DNA from: CAIUKX01 sp964580965
GTDB lineage: Bacteria > Bacteroidota > Bacteroidia > Flavobacteriales_D > Crocinitomicaceae
Assembly: GCA_964580965.1 (NCBI GenBank)
Contig: CAZOLZ010000002.1
Coordinates: 27,882-91,881 of the forward strand
Reading direction: 5' to 3'
DNA: 64,000 nucleotides
The notes under the pieces are model-generated. The model made no database searches and was not told where the DNA came from. It worked only from the letters and a program-made list of their open reading frames with translations. The first letter of the stretch is position 1, and each line of letters begins with the position of its first letter. Made by a program: the position numbers and the translations under genes. Positions 1-7,475 of the stretch are shown piece after piece.

Positions 1-601
1 CTTCTTTTACAGGTCTTGTACAAGGTTGACAACCAATACTAACAAACCCTTTATTGTGAAGACTATTGTATGGTATATTAAATTTGTTAATAATTTGTTT
101 TACTTCCTCCAACGACCAGTTTAAAATTGGATTAACTTTAATTATTCCTCTGTTGGAATCCTCTTCAATTATTGATAAGTCTTTTCTATTTTCAGAATGT
201 TCAGCTCTTAGGCCTGTAATCCAACATTCAACTCCTTCTAAAGCTCTATTTAAAGGGTCAACTTTACGAATAAAACAACATTCTTTTCTATTCTCAACTG
301 ATTCATAAAAACTATTAGGTCCTTTTTGAGTTAAAAATTCCTGAACTTTTTTAAACCCTGGAAAAAAAACTTCTATTTCTTTATTGTAACGTTCCCTTGT
401 TCTACTTAAAACAGAATAAGTTTCTGGAAATAAACGTCCAGTATCTAATGTAAATACACGAATCGGCAAATTGTTAGAAAAAATATAATGTGTAATTACC
501 TGATCTTCCCAACTTAAACTTGTAGAAAAAGCAGCTTTATTACCATACTTTTCAGATACAGTTTTTAAAATTACTTCAATTTCATTTGTTTCAAATTTCA
601 T
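1..601 (-). CDS. cysH: Phosphoadenylyl/adenylyl-sulfate reductase CysH, C-terminus cut by window edge
   Basis: Reduces activated sulfate (APS or PAPS) to sulfite in assimilatory sulfate reduction. About 200 residues are visible from an ATG at 601; the gene runs off the left edge. Early residues give the AFSTSLSWEDQ nucleotide-binding region, followed by FTLDTGRLFPETY, the ENRKECCFIRKVDPL segment and GCQPCTRPVKE at the edge. The paired ECC and CxxC cysteines are the [4Fe-4S] ligands that mark the APS-reductase-type branch, so APS is the likelier substrate (family knowledge). It lies 112 bp downstream, on the same strand, of the dehydrogenase-TSUP fusion gene, so the two probably form one transcript. 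Identity is secure; substrate is inferred. Confidence 0.93.
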   Translation of the reverse strand, partial: MKFETNEIEVILKTVSEKYGNKAAFSTSLSWEDQVITHYIFSNNLPIRVFTLDTGRLFPETYSVLSRTRERYNKEIEVFFPGFKKVQEFLTQKGPNSFYESVENRKECCFIRKVDPLNRALEGVECWITGLRAEHSENRKDLSIIEEDSNRGIIKVNPILNWSLEEVKQIINKFNIPYNSLHNKGFVSIGCQPCTRPVKE

Positions 602-713
602 TTTAATCACTTTTTAGCATTTAAATTTTAATTAAAACTCATATCTTATTTATCTATAAAATTACGACTAATAAAATATTTAAAGCCTATTTTCATCTTT
701 TAAACTTTATAAT

Positions 714-2207
714 CTATTTCAATAAACTTTGAATAATTGTTTTCAAACTCAATACAATAATTAAACTTCCAACTAATAATAGACCTTTTTTAATTGAAAT
801 TTTATTTGAAAAATAAATCGAAAGTGGTGCAGCAATCATTCCTCCTATTACTAAACCAAATACAACTTGCCAGTGACTTAATCCGATGAACAAGAAAAAT
901 GTAATTGTACTTGTCAAAGCAACAAAAAACTTTGATAAATGCGCTGAACCAATTGCATAACGTAAATGTCTGCCTCCAGCTAATAACGAACTTGTTACAA
1001 TTGGTCCCCAGCCTCCTCCACCGACAGAGTCTAAAAATCCACCAGAAAAAGCTATCGGAAATAATTTTGTAATTTTTTTCTTCTTGCTATACAAAACAAA
1101 TGTTCTTCTAATAATTAAAACACCAAGAATCAACGTATAAATTGCTACTAATGGCTTGATGATTGAAAAATACTCTTTACTTATAAATGTTACAGAAGCA
1201 GAACCTAAAACAGCACCAATTACCCCAGGCCATAACAATGCTTTAAACATTTTTTTATTAATGTTTTTATGTCTCATATAAACCAATGAAGAAGAACCTG
1301 TTGTAAATATTTCAGAGGCATGCATACTTGCACTTGCAACAGCAGGAGTAATTGTTGGAATCCCAAGACTCATCAATAAAGTTGTTACACTTACACCATA
1401 AGCCATCCCTAAAGCTCCATCAACCATTTGTGCACCGAAACCTATCAGTAAATACCATCCAATATTCTCATCCAAATTAATCAAAATATCAAAACTTAAA
1501 TCTTTTACTGTTTCAAAGGGAATATATGAAAGTATAACATGACTGATTAATATTAATATAATAATCAATAATGAGTTAATCGTAGCTTTTCGAACTTTTG
1601 ACCAAACTGATTGTTCAGTAACAGATAATTCTTTTGTGATTTTATTCAACGTTTTCATTTTTTGACTCAAATCACCTTTCAACTCCGTTCTAATTTTATA
1701 TAAATTTTCAAGAACTTCCTGAGTTTCGTCTGGAAAAACATCATTCAATGTTTCCTTTATTTTTTTTGCCATTGTTGGAGATTTCTCATTTGTTGAAATC
1801 CCTAATTTTAAATTTCCTTTTGTAACTACTGAACCCAAATAAAAATCGGATAAATCAGGATTGTCAGCTACATTATACAACATCCTATGTTTTTTGACTA
1901 GTATTCGAATTTCTTCAGATTTTTCAGTATCATTTAAAGCTGATATAACAATATCCTTTCCTTTTAAATCATTTTCTTCAAATTCTTTTTTGACTAATTC
2001 AATTGATGAGAATGATGCTGTAAATTTTCTTAGTGCCGAAGTAAATTCTTTTGATACAATTGTAACTTTCGTTAATGGAGAATTACTAATTATAGCTTTT
2101 AATTTTTCTAAACCCACAAGACCGCCTCCTACTATAAGTAAATGCATCTCATTCAGTTTTAAAAAAACTGGAAACAATTCATTTTGATTTGTTAAACTAT
2201 CTTTCAT
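714..2207 (-). CDS. Siroheme-synthase dehydrogenase domain fused to TSUP (TauE/SafE) transporter
   Basis: Two parts in one 497-residue chain. Residues about 10-200 match precorrin-2 dehydrogenase/sirohydrochlorin ferrochelatase (Met8/CysG N-terminal): the nucleotide-binding LLIVGGGLVG, the YNVADNP motif with the catalytic-type Asp, then ISTNEKSPTMAKKIKE. From about residue 225 to the end there are around eight hydrophobic segments of a TSUP-family carrier, with GAQMVDGALGMAYG and ASASMHASEIFTTG. TSUP proteins move sulfite, sulfonates or related anions. The CysG methyltransferase domain is absent. An in-frame TTG at 2222 would add five residues; I chose the ATG at 2207. The neighbour cysH suggests coupling of siroheme supply for sulfite reductase with sulfur oxyanion transport. 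The domain calls are strong; the transported ion is unknown. Confidence 0.88.
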   Translation of the reverse strand: MKDSLTNQNELFPVFLKLNEMHLLIVGGGLVGLEKLKAIISNSPLTKVTIVSKEFTSALRKFTASFSSIELVKKEFEENDLKGKDIVISALNDTEKSEEIRILVKKHRMLYNVADNPDLSDFYLGSVVTKGNLKLGISTNEKSPTMAKKIKETLNDVFPDETQEVLENLYKIRTELKGDLSQKMKTLNKITKELSVTEQSVWSKVRKATINSLLIIILILISHVILSYIPFETVKDLSFDILINLDENIGWYLLIGFGAQMVDGALGMAYGVSVTTLLMSLGIPTITPAVASASMHASEIFTTGSSSLVYMRHKNINKKMFKALLWPGVIGAVLGSASVTFISKEYFSIIKPLVAIYTLILGVLIIRRTFVLYSKKKKITKLFPIAFSGGFLDSVGGGGWGPIVTSSLLAGGRHLRYAIGSAHLSKFFVALTSTITFFLFIGLSHWQVVFGLVIGGMIAAPLSIYFSNKISIKKGLLLVGSLIIVLSLKTIIQSLLK

Positions 2208-2616
2208 TCTAATGAGCTTCAACTTAGTATATGGCTTAATTAAATTGATTCTTTATACCGACAAATCCTTCGATTTTAAAAACAAATGAAATTACATTTA
2301 TGCTTGTTACTAAATCTTTCATAATATGTATAACCCAAAAACCTTTTTTCTTTCTAAAAAACCACTTTAAATTGATAAAACAAGGGTTTATACTAAACCT
2401 TATTAAACAAAAATTTAAATTTCTTGAATTCTGAAAAGACCGTTTAATTTATAGTGTCAATTCTTAATCTAACTTCAATTTTGTAAGAAAAATAATGCAA
2501 ACATATTGAGAGATTTTGAATTAAAAAAGGAAATAATGATAATTATTTTATAAAATCTATCGATTTAATAGATTTAGATGATTTAATTGTATGCTCTAAG
2601 GTATTTAAATAGAAAT
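2208..2616. other. 409-bp intergenic region with candidate promoter and small hairpins
   Basis: No gene seen on either strand. On the minus strand a TATGTTTGC element (2505 to 2497) fits the TAnnTTTG promoter motif, which would give the fusion gene an untranslated leader of roughly 280 nt. A short hairpin, GGTTTA-tac-TAAACC, lies at 2385-2399 inside that leader, and AAATCTAT...ATAGATTT at 2553-2575 lies between the upstream DCC gene and the promoter. I could not match the leader to a known riboswitch. Confidence 0.4.
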
Positions 2617-3018
2617 CTAACTAATAAATCTAGACTTTTCCTTGGAAGTTGGAATGTAACAAGATTTTGATGCAATATTAAATCTGTTTTTAGCAATAAT
2701 GTCGTAAACGAAATCTCTAATAAAATAAGGAACTATTAGAAAAATTGATAGCAAAGGGTAAGGTAATTTGAGCTTAAGACATAACCTTAAGCCAGCTGAT
2801 GATTTTTTTAATAACTTCCCATTAATAAAGAAATAAAAAGTAGATAAATCCGGTCTGGGTTCATTCAGTTTATCAAAAAAACCATTTGTAAATTCAGATT
2901 GAATTGGCGCAAAGTAAATATCCCCCTTTTGGTCATTTCTCAAAACAAATTGAACGATACCTTGACAAAAACCACATTCACCGTCATAAAATACGATATG
3001 ATCAAACTTTTTATTCAT
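2617..3018 (-). CDS. DCC family (DUF393) thiol-disulfide oxidoreductase-like protein
   Basis: A 133-residue protein with the diagnostic N-terminal YDGECGFCQ (DxxCxxC) motif at residues about 11-19, then a thioredoxin-like layout: FAPIQS, a central FYFFINGKLLKKSSA strand pair and a hydrophobic stretch PYPLLSIFLIVPYFIRDFVYD. DCC proteins are predicted redox proteins without a settled substrate. The gene stands alone, and a TATTTTTG promoter motif (3031 to 3024) is only a few bases upstream of the ATG, implying a very short leader. Confidence 0.9.
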   Translation of the reverse strand: MNKKFDHIVFYDGECGFCQGIVQFVLRNDQKGDIYFAPIQSEFTNGFFDKLNEPRPDLSTFYFFINGKLLKKSSAGLRLCLKLKLPYPLLSIFLIVPYFIRDFVYDIIAKNRFNIASKSCYIPTSKEKSRFIS

Positions 3019-3156
3019 ATAAACAAAAATACAAAAAGAAGTTTATTCAAATAAAAAAATATTTATCAAAATTTGTCCGATCAATTGAAATGAAAATTTG
3101 ATAATTAATGCTAGAAATACGATTTAAAAGTAAATACTCCATTTAGAAAATTATCG

Positions 3157-3164
3157 TATTTTTG
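3157..3164 (+). promoter_or_regulatory. Candidate -7 promoter element of the antiporter gene
   Basis: TATTTTTG matches the Bacteroidota TAnnTTTG element, 78 bp before the antiporter ATG. No clear TTG lies at the expected upstream distance, so support is moderate. Confidence 0.4.
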
Positions 3165-3241
3165 TTTAAAGAAGACTTGAATACAGTAGCTAAATCTGAA
3201 TCAATTTTTCCAATTACGATAAAAACTTTTCAATCTTTAAT

Positions 3242-4447
3242 ATGACTTTTTCAATTATTGTAACGCTTTGTTTATTAATACTTGTAGCTTATATATTTGA
3301 TTTAAGTTCTAAGCATACAAGGGTTCCAACAGTTATTTTTCTGTTACTATTGGGGTGGGGAGTTCATCAATTAACAGATTTATTTCATGTGAAAATTCCA
3401 GATTTAAATCCTCTCCTACCAATTTTAGGAACAGTTGGACTTATACTAATTGTATTAGAGGGAGGTTTAGAATTAAAAATCAAAAAGAGTAATCATCAAA
3501 TATTAAAAAAATCTACATTATCTGCTATCATATCTCTAATGCTCACAATGGTAGCGATTGGATTTGGATTTCATTATTTATCAGGAATGAGCATACTTTC
3601 TTCCATTGTAAATGCTATTCCTCTTTGCATCGTCAGTTCAGCAATTGCAATTCCCAGTGCTGAAAATATTTCAAAAGATAAAAAAACATTCATTATATAT
3701 GAAAGTAGTTTATCCGATATATTTGGCGTAATTATCTTTAATTTCTTCGTTATAAATGAAACCATAAGTTTAGGTGCTATTGGTAACTTCTTCTGGCAAA
3801 TTTTAATCATGCTTATTGTTTCAATTATTGCAAGTACTCTACTTGCTTTATTAATAAGAAGAATAGACCATCATGTTAAATTCTTACCAATTATCATTAT
3901 AACTATTCTAATCTATGAAATTGCTAAACATTACCACTTACCTGCGCTGATTTTCATATTGATATTTGGGTTACTTTTAAATAATATTGAGAAAATTAAA
4001 GCAATAAAATTTTTAAACAATGTTAACACCGACAAATTAACTAGTGAAGTTGGACGATTTCGAGAAATCGTTATCGAATTTACATTTTTAGTAAGGACCA
4101 TGTTTTTCTTGTTATTTGGTTTTATCATTGAGACTAAAAAAATATTAGATGTTACAAGTTTAATGCTTGCTGCAAGTATTGTAGCTCTAATTCTTTTAAT
4201 TAGAATAGTTTATCTAACGATTTCTAAAATTGAAATATTCCCATTATTATTTATTGCACCTAGAGGCTTAATAACTATTCTATTATTTTTATCTATTCCT
4301 TTAAACATTAAACTACCATTCATTACAAAATCACTAATGATACAAGTTATTTTACTCTCAACTTTTGTTATGATGTTTGGACTAATGTTTCACAAAAAAA
4401 AGGATCATTATAAGATTCAAAAACAAAAAAATCAAATCGACTCTTAA
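3242..4447 (+). CDS. Monovalent cation:proton antiporter (CPA family)
   Basis: A 401-residue integral membrane protein with about 11-12 hydrophobic helices throughout and no soluble TrkA-type regulatory tail. Landmarks are HTRVPTVIFLLLLGWGVHQ in the second helix, VGLILIVLEGGLELKI (the E-G-G-L-E type signature of Na+(K+)/H+ exchangers), a central SSAIAIPSAENISKDKK loop and IAPRGLITILLFLSIP near the C-terminus. It is expected to exchange Na+ or K+ for protons at the inner membrane in pH and ion homeostasis. It lies 75 bp before an MscS channel on the same strand, which suggests a small osmotic/ionic stress unit. The exact ion cannot be read from the sequence. Confidence 0.87.
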   Translation: MTFSIIVTLCLLILVAYIFDLSSKHTRVPTVIFLLLLGWGVHQLTDLFHVKIPDLNPLLPILGTVGLILIVLEGGLELKIKKSNHQILKKSTLSAIISLMLTMVAIGFGFHYLSGMSILSSIVNAIPLCIVSSAIAIPSAENISKDKKTFIIYESSLSDIFGVIIFNFFVINETISLGAIGNFFWQILIMLIVSIIASTLLALLIRRIDHHVKFLPIIIITILIYEIAKHYHLPALIFILIFGLLLNNIEKIKAIKFLNNVNTDKLTSEVGRFREIVIEFTFLVRTMFFLLFGFIIETKKILDVTSLMLAASIVALILLIRIVYLTISKIEIFPLLFIAPRGLITILLFLSIPLNIKLPFITKSLMIQVILLSTFVMMFGLMFHKKKDHYKIQKQKNQIDS

Positions 4448-4522
4448 AAGTATTTAATTGTGATGTATTCAAATAATAATGTTAATAGAAATAAAACAAG
4501 AATATTTAAAAATTAACTAGTT

Positions 4523-5365
4523 ATGTTTAAAACGATTGAAAATAAAACAATTAATGAGATTTTAAATTTTTCTTTAATTGAAGTTGATAAATATCAATTA
4601 AAAATATCTACTGTCATCGTTTTAAGCGTGTTTATACTCTTCATCATCGTTTTTCTTAAATTTTTAAAAAAACTCATCAATCGCTCTACAAAATTTGATC
4701 AAGGTAAAAAATATTCTATTTTCAACTTATTCAAATATTTCACACTTGTATTTACTATTGTATTTTCATTACAAATAATCGGTCTTGATGTTTCAGTTCT
4801 TCTTGCTGGTTCAGCTGCTTTATTAGTGGGTATTGGTTTTGGACTTCAAAATGTTTTCAGCGATTTCATCTCCGGTATAATCATTTTAGTTGATGCATCT
4901 GTAAAAGTAAATGATGTTATTGAATTAAATGGATTAATTGGTTCAGTAATAGAAATCAATTTTAGAACAACAACTGTAATGACAAGGGATGAAAAATACA
5001 TTATCATACCCAATTCACAACTAACAAGTAGTCAATTAATCAATTGGTCACATAGCAAAATAACTTCTCGTTTCGAAGTATCAGTTGGAGTTGATTACAG
5101 TTCTGATGTTGAAAAAGTTATACAATTACTTGAAGAAGCTGTTAAACTTCACCCAAAAGTTTTAAGAACACCCAAACCTTTTGTGAGATTTACTGAATTT
5201 GCTGATTCATCTTTAAATTTCACAATTCTTTTCTGGTCTAATGATTTATTTCGTATAGAAAATGTAAAAAGCGAAATCCGAATTGAGATTTTTAAACTTT
5301 TTAAGAAAAATGGTATTCAAATACCATTTCCTCAAAGAGTTGTTCACATGCCGAAAGGAAAATAA
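4523..5365 (+). CDS. Small-conductance mechanosensitive channel (MscS family)
   Basis: A 280-residue protein with two N-terminal helices (residues about 28-50 and 68-90), then the pore helix AALLVGIGFGLQNVFSDFISG rich in Gly and Ala, the beta domain VKVNDVIELNGLIGSVIEINFRTTTVMTRDEKYIIIPNSQL, and a soluble alpha/beta C-terminus. This is the compact MscS layout. It opens on membrane tension and releases solutes during hypo-osmotic shock. It follows the cation/proton antiporter on the same strand. Start chosen at the ATG preceded by an AT-rich spacer. The 190 bp after it hold no gene I can support. Confidence 0.93.
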   Translation: MFKTIENKTINEILNFSLIEVDKYQLKISTVIVLSVFILFIIVFLKFLKKLINRSTKFDQGKKYSIFNLFKYFTLVFTIVFSLQIIGLDVSVLLAGSAALLVGIGFGLQNVFSDFISGIIILVDASVKVNDVIELNGLIGSVIEINFRTTTVMTRDEKYIIIPNSQLTSSQLINWSHSKITSRFEVSVGVDYSSDVEKVIQLLEEAVKLHPKVLRTPKPFVRFTEFADSSLNFTILFWSNDLFRIENVKSEIRIEIFKLFKKNGIQIPFPQRVVHMPKGK

Positions 5366-5534
5366 TATTTTCAAGAAACAAAAAGAAGTAGTTTTTTTGA
5401 TACTTTCTACGGGAGTTAAAAAATCAAAAAATAATGATACCCTCCCAACAATTAAAGAAATAAGAACACTCTCTTTCCCTTTATTTTTTCAAACTTAACT
5501 TTACATATTGTATCATCTTTTACCATAAGTTCCA

Positions 5535-5542
5535 TACATTTG
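5535..5542 (+). promoter_or_regulatory. Candidate -7 promoter element of the superoxide dismutase gene
   Basis: TACATTTG, 15 bp before the ATG at 5557, fits TAnnTTTG. A TTG sits 24 bp further upstream (5508-5510), slightly longer spacing than usual. Confidence 0.45.
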
Positions 5543-5556
5543 TAAAAAATATTACT

Positions 5557-6246
5557 ATGAAAAAATTGACACTTTTATTTTCAGTTTGTTTAAGCATTTT
5601 TGTTAATGCTCAAAATTTTAGACTTCCAAAATTAGACTATGCTTATAACTCACTTAATAAGTCTATAGATTCTATTACAATGAGAATTCATCACTCAAAA
5701 CACCACCAAGGTTATGTAAATAAATTAAATAAAGCAACAGAAAACACTGCAGACTCATCTAAATCATTAGAAGAACTATTTTTAGAAATTGACATTAAAT
5801 CAGATGCAATTCGTAACAATGCTGGTGGACATTATAATCATTCCCTTTTTTGGAATATCCTTACTCCAGATGACACAAAAATGTCTAATGAACTTAAAAA
5901 TGCTATAACCTCAAGTTTTGGTGATATCGAAAATTTTAAACATAAATTGAATAAAGCTGCTTCAACTCAATTTGGTTCTGGTTGGGCTTGGTTAATTGTA
6001 ACTCCCAATAAAACACTGCAAATATGTGCAACGCCTAATCAAAACAACCCATTAATGAATGATGCTGAAGTCAAAGGTATTCCTATTATAGGAATTGATG
6101 TATGGGAGCACGCTTACTATTTAAAGTATCAAAATAAAAGAGGAGATTATTTAAGTGCGATATGGAATATAATTAATTGGGATAATGTCTCTAAATTTTA
6201 CTTCGAAGCTATAAATAACAATGAGCTTTTAGAAAAATTAAATTAA
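5557..6246 (+). CDS. Exported Fe/Mn superoxide dismutase
   Basis: Converts superoxide to hydrogen peroxide and oxygen. A 229-residue protein with an N-terminal signal peptide (Lys-Lys, hydrophobic core, cleavage near VNA-QN at residue about 18), so it acts outside the cytoplasm. The SOD core follows: LDYAYNSL, IHHSKHHQGYV (first metal His at residue 45), GGHYNHSLFWN (second His), FGSGWAWL and DVWEHAYYLKYQNKR (metal Asp and His). The GGH and PNQNNPL residues near the metal resemble the Mn-type or cambialistic group rather than strict Fe enzymes, but this is only a prediction. It stands as a single gene with its own promoter motif and a strong terminator. Confidence 0.94.
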   Translation: MKKLTLLFSVCLSIFVNAQNFRLPKLDYAYNSLNKSIDSITMRIHHSKHHQGYVNKLNKATENTADSSKSLEELFLEIDIKSDAIRNNAGGHYNHSLFWNILTPDDTKMSNELKNAITSSFGDIENFKHKLNKAASTQFGSGWAWLIVTPNKTLQICATPNQNNPLMNDAEVKGIPIIGIDVWEHAYYLKYQNKRGDYLSAIWNIINWDNVSKFYFEAINNNELLEKLN

Positions 6247-6248
6247 GC

Positions 6249-6288
6249 CAAAAAAAAAGAAGCTAAATTATATTAGCTTCTTTTTTTT
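6249..6288. terminator. Bidirectional intrinsic terminator between sod and ilvE
   Basis: Perfect 8-bp stem GAAGCTAA (6259-6266) and TTAGCTTC (6273-6280) with a 6-nt loop, an A-run on the left and T-run on the right, so it can serve both convergent genes. Confidence 0.85.
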
Positions 6289-6306
6289 ATATAATTTTAT
6301 TAATAT

Positions 6307-7374
6307 TTAAACTCTTAGCAGCCAGTTATTTGTATCTTCAATTTTTCCAGCTTTCAAGTCATCTAAATATCTTTTTACTTTTAATGAAAACTCTCTATTT
6401 TCTACAGGAGGTAAATCATAAACCTGCCCCTTGTAACCAATTTTAATAATATGAGCAATAGTTGCAGCAGTTCCAGCTCCAAAAACCTCTGTAATCGAAC
6501 CATCTTTAACTCCCTCAATAACTTCGTCTACTAAAACTTTACGTTCTACAACTTCAACTCCCCATGATTTAGCTACTTCAATTACAGATCTTTTAGTCGT
6601 CCCCTTAAGAATTGTATCAGTATCTTCTGAAGGTGTTATTAATTTACCATCTTTCATGAATACAACATTCATTGTACCTGACTCTTCAATGTATTTGTGC
6701 TCTTTTCCATCAGTCCATAACAATTGATGAAAACCTTCTTTTTGGCATTTTAATGCTGGATGTAAAGCTGCAGCATAATTGCCAGCTGTTTTTGCCATTC
6801 CAACACCTCCTTCAGCTGCACGTGTGTAATATTCTTCAATCTTTACGCTTACTGGCTCAGAATAATACATACCAACTGGACAAGTAAAAATGATAAAACG
6901 ATAAGTCTCTGATGGTTTAACTCCAATATAGTCATCCGTCGCAAACATAAAAGGACGGATATATAATGAATAATCATCTTTAGATGAAACCCATTCTTTA
7001 TCAATTTCTACAATCTTACGAACTAACTCAACGAAAAGCTCTTCACTAATTGAAGCCATGCACATTCTTTCACATGATTCTTTAAACCTCTTAGCATTTA
7101 ATTCAGGTCTGAACAATACTACATCTCCATCTACTGTTTTATTCGCTTTCATACCTTCAAAAACAGACTGTCCATAATGAAGAGCTGAATTTGCAGGACT
7201 AGTTGAAAAGTTTCCAAAAGGCTTAATTTCCGGTTGTTGCCATTTTCCATCTACATAATCCATCACTAACATATGATCAGAAAAAACTTTTCCAAACGGA
7301 ATATTATCCCAATTAACTTCAGACACTCTTGACTTTTCAGTTAACTCTATATTAAAAGTAGAAACTTCGCTCAT
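6307..7374 (-). CDS. ilvE: Branched-chain amino acid aminotransferase
   Basis: PLP-dependent transamination between leucine, isoleucine or valine and their 2-oxo acids: the last step of synthesis and first of breakdown. 355 residues from the ATG at 7374; a longer frame to 7428 exists, but the MSEVSTF start is adopted because the upstream codons are unlike the family. Fold type IV signs are HYGQSVFEGMKA, RPELNAKRF, YIRPFMFATD, GGVGMAKTAGNYAAAL (PLP-lysine region of the long, eukaryote-like branch), IEESGTMNVVF and GTKRSVI near residue 275, then EVFGAGTAATI. Convergent with the superoxide dismutase gene and divergent from recQ. Family is secure. Confidence 0.95.
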   Translation of the reverse strand: MSEVSTFNIELTEKSRVSEVNWDNIPFGKVFSDHMLVMDYVDGKWQQPEIKPFGNFSTSPANSALHYGQSVFEGMKANKTVDGDVVLFRPELNAKRFKESCERMCMASISEELFVELVRKIVEIDKEWVSSKDDYSLYIRPFMFATDDYIGVKPSETYRFIIFTCPVGMYYSEPVSVKIEEYYTRAAEGGVGMAKTAGNYAAALHPALKCQKEGFHQLLWTDGKEHKYIEESGTMNVVFMKDGKLITPSEDTDTILKGTTKRSVIEVAKSWGVEVVERKVLVDEVIEGVKDGSITEVFGAGTAATIAHIIKIGYKGQVYDLPPVENREFSLKVKRYLDDLKAGKIEDTNNWLLRV

Positions 7375-7459
7375 GATTAAAAATTTATTTTTGCGAATAT
7401 AATTAGAATACTCCAACCTAACAACCATTTGTATAGTATTAACAGAAATAAAATTGTCT

Positions 7460-7467
7460 TATTTTTG
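7460..7467 (+). promoter_or_regulatory. Candidate -7 promoter element of recQ
   Basis: TATTTTTG, nine bases upstream of the recQ ATG, fits TAnnTTTG and implies a very short leader or leaderless mRNA. The nearest TTG (7429-7431) is too far away for ideal spacing. Confidence 0.4.
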
Positions 7468-7475
7468 TCCTAGGA

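Noticed and set aside
1861..2187. 108-codon open frame on the plus strand antisense to the siroheme-synthase domain
   Set aside because: Low-complexity Ser/Phe-rich translation, fully inside a clear gene; a shadow frame.
5283..5498. 71-codon frame overlapping the end of the MscS gene
   Set aside because: It begins inside MscS in another frame and is Lys/Phe-rich without any motif.
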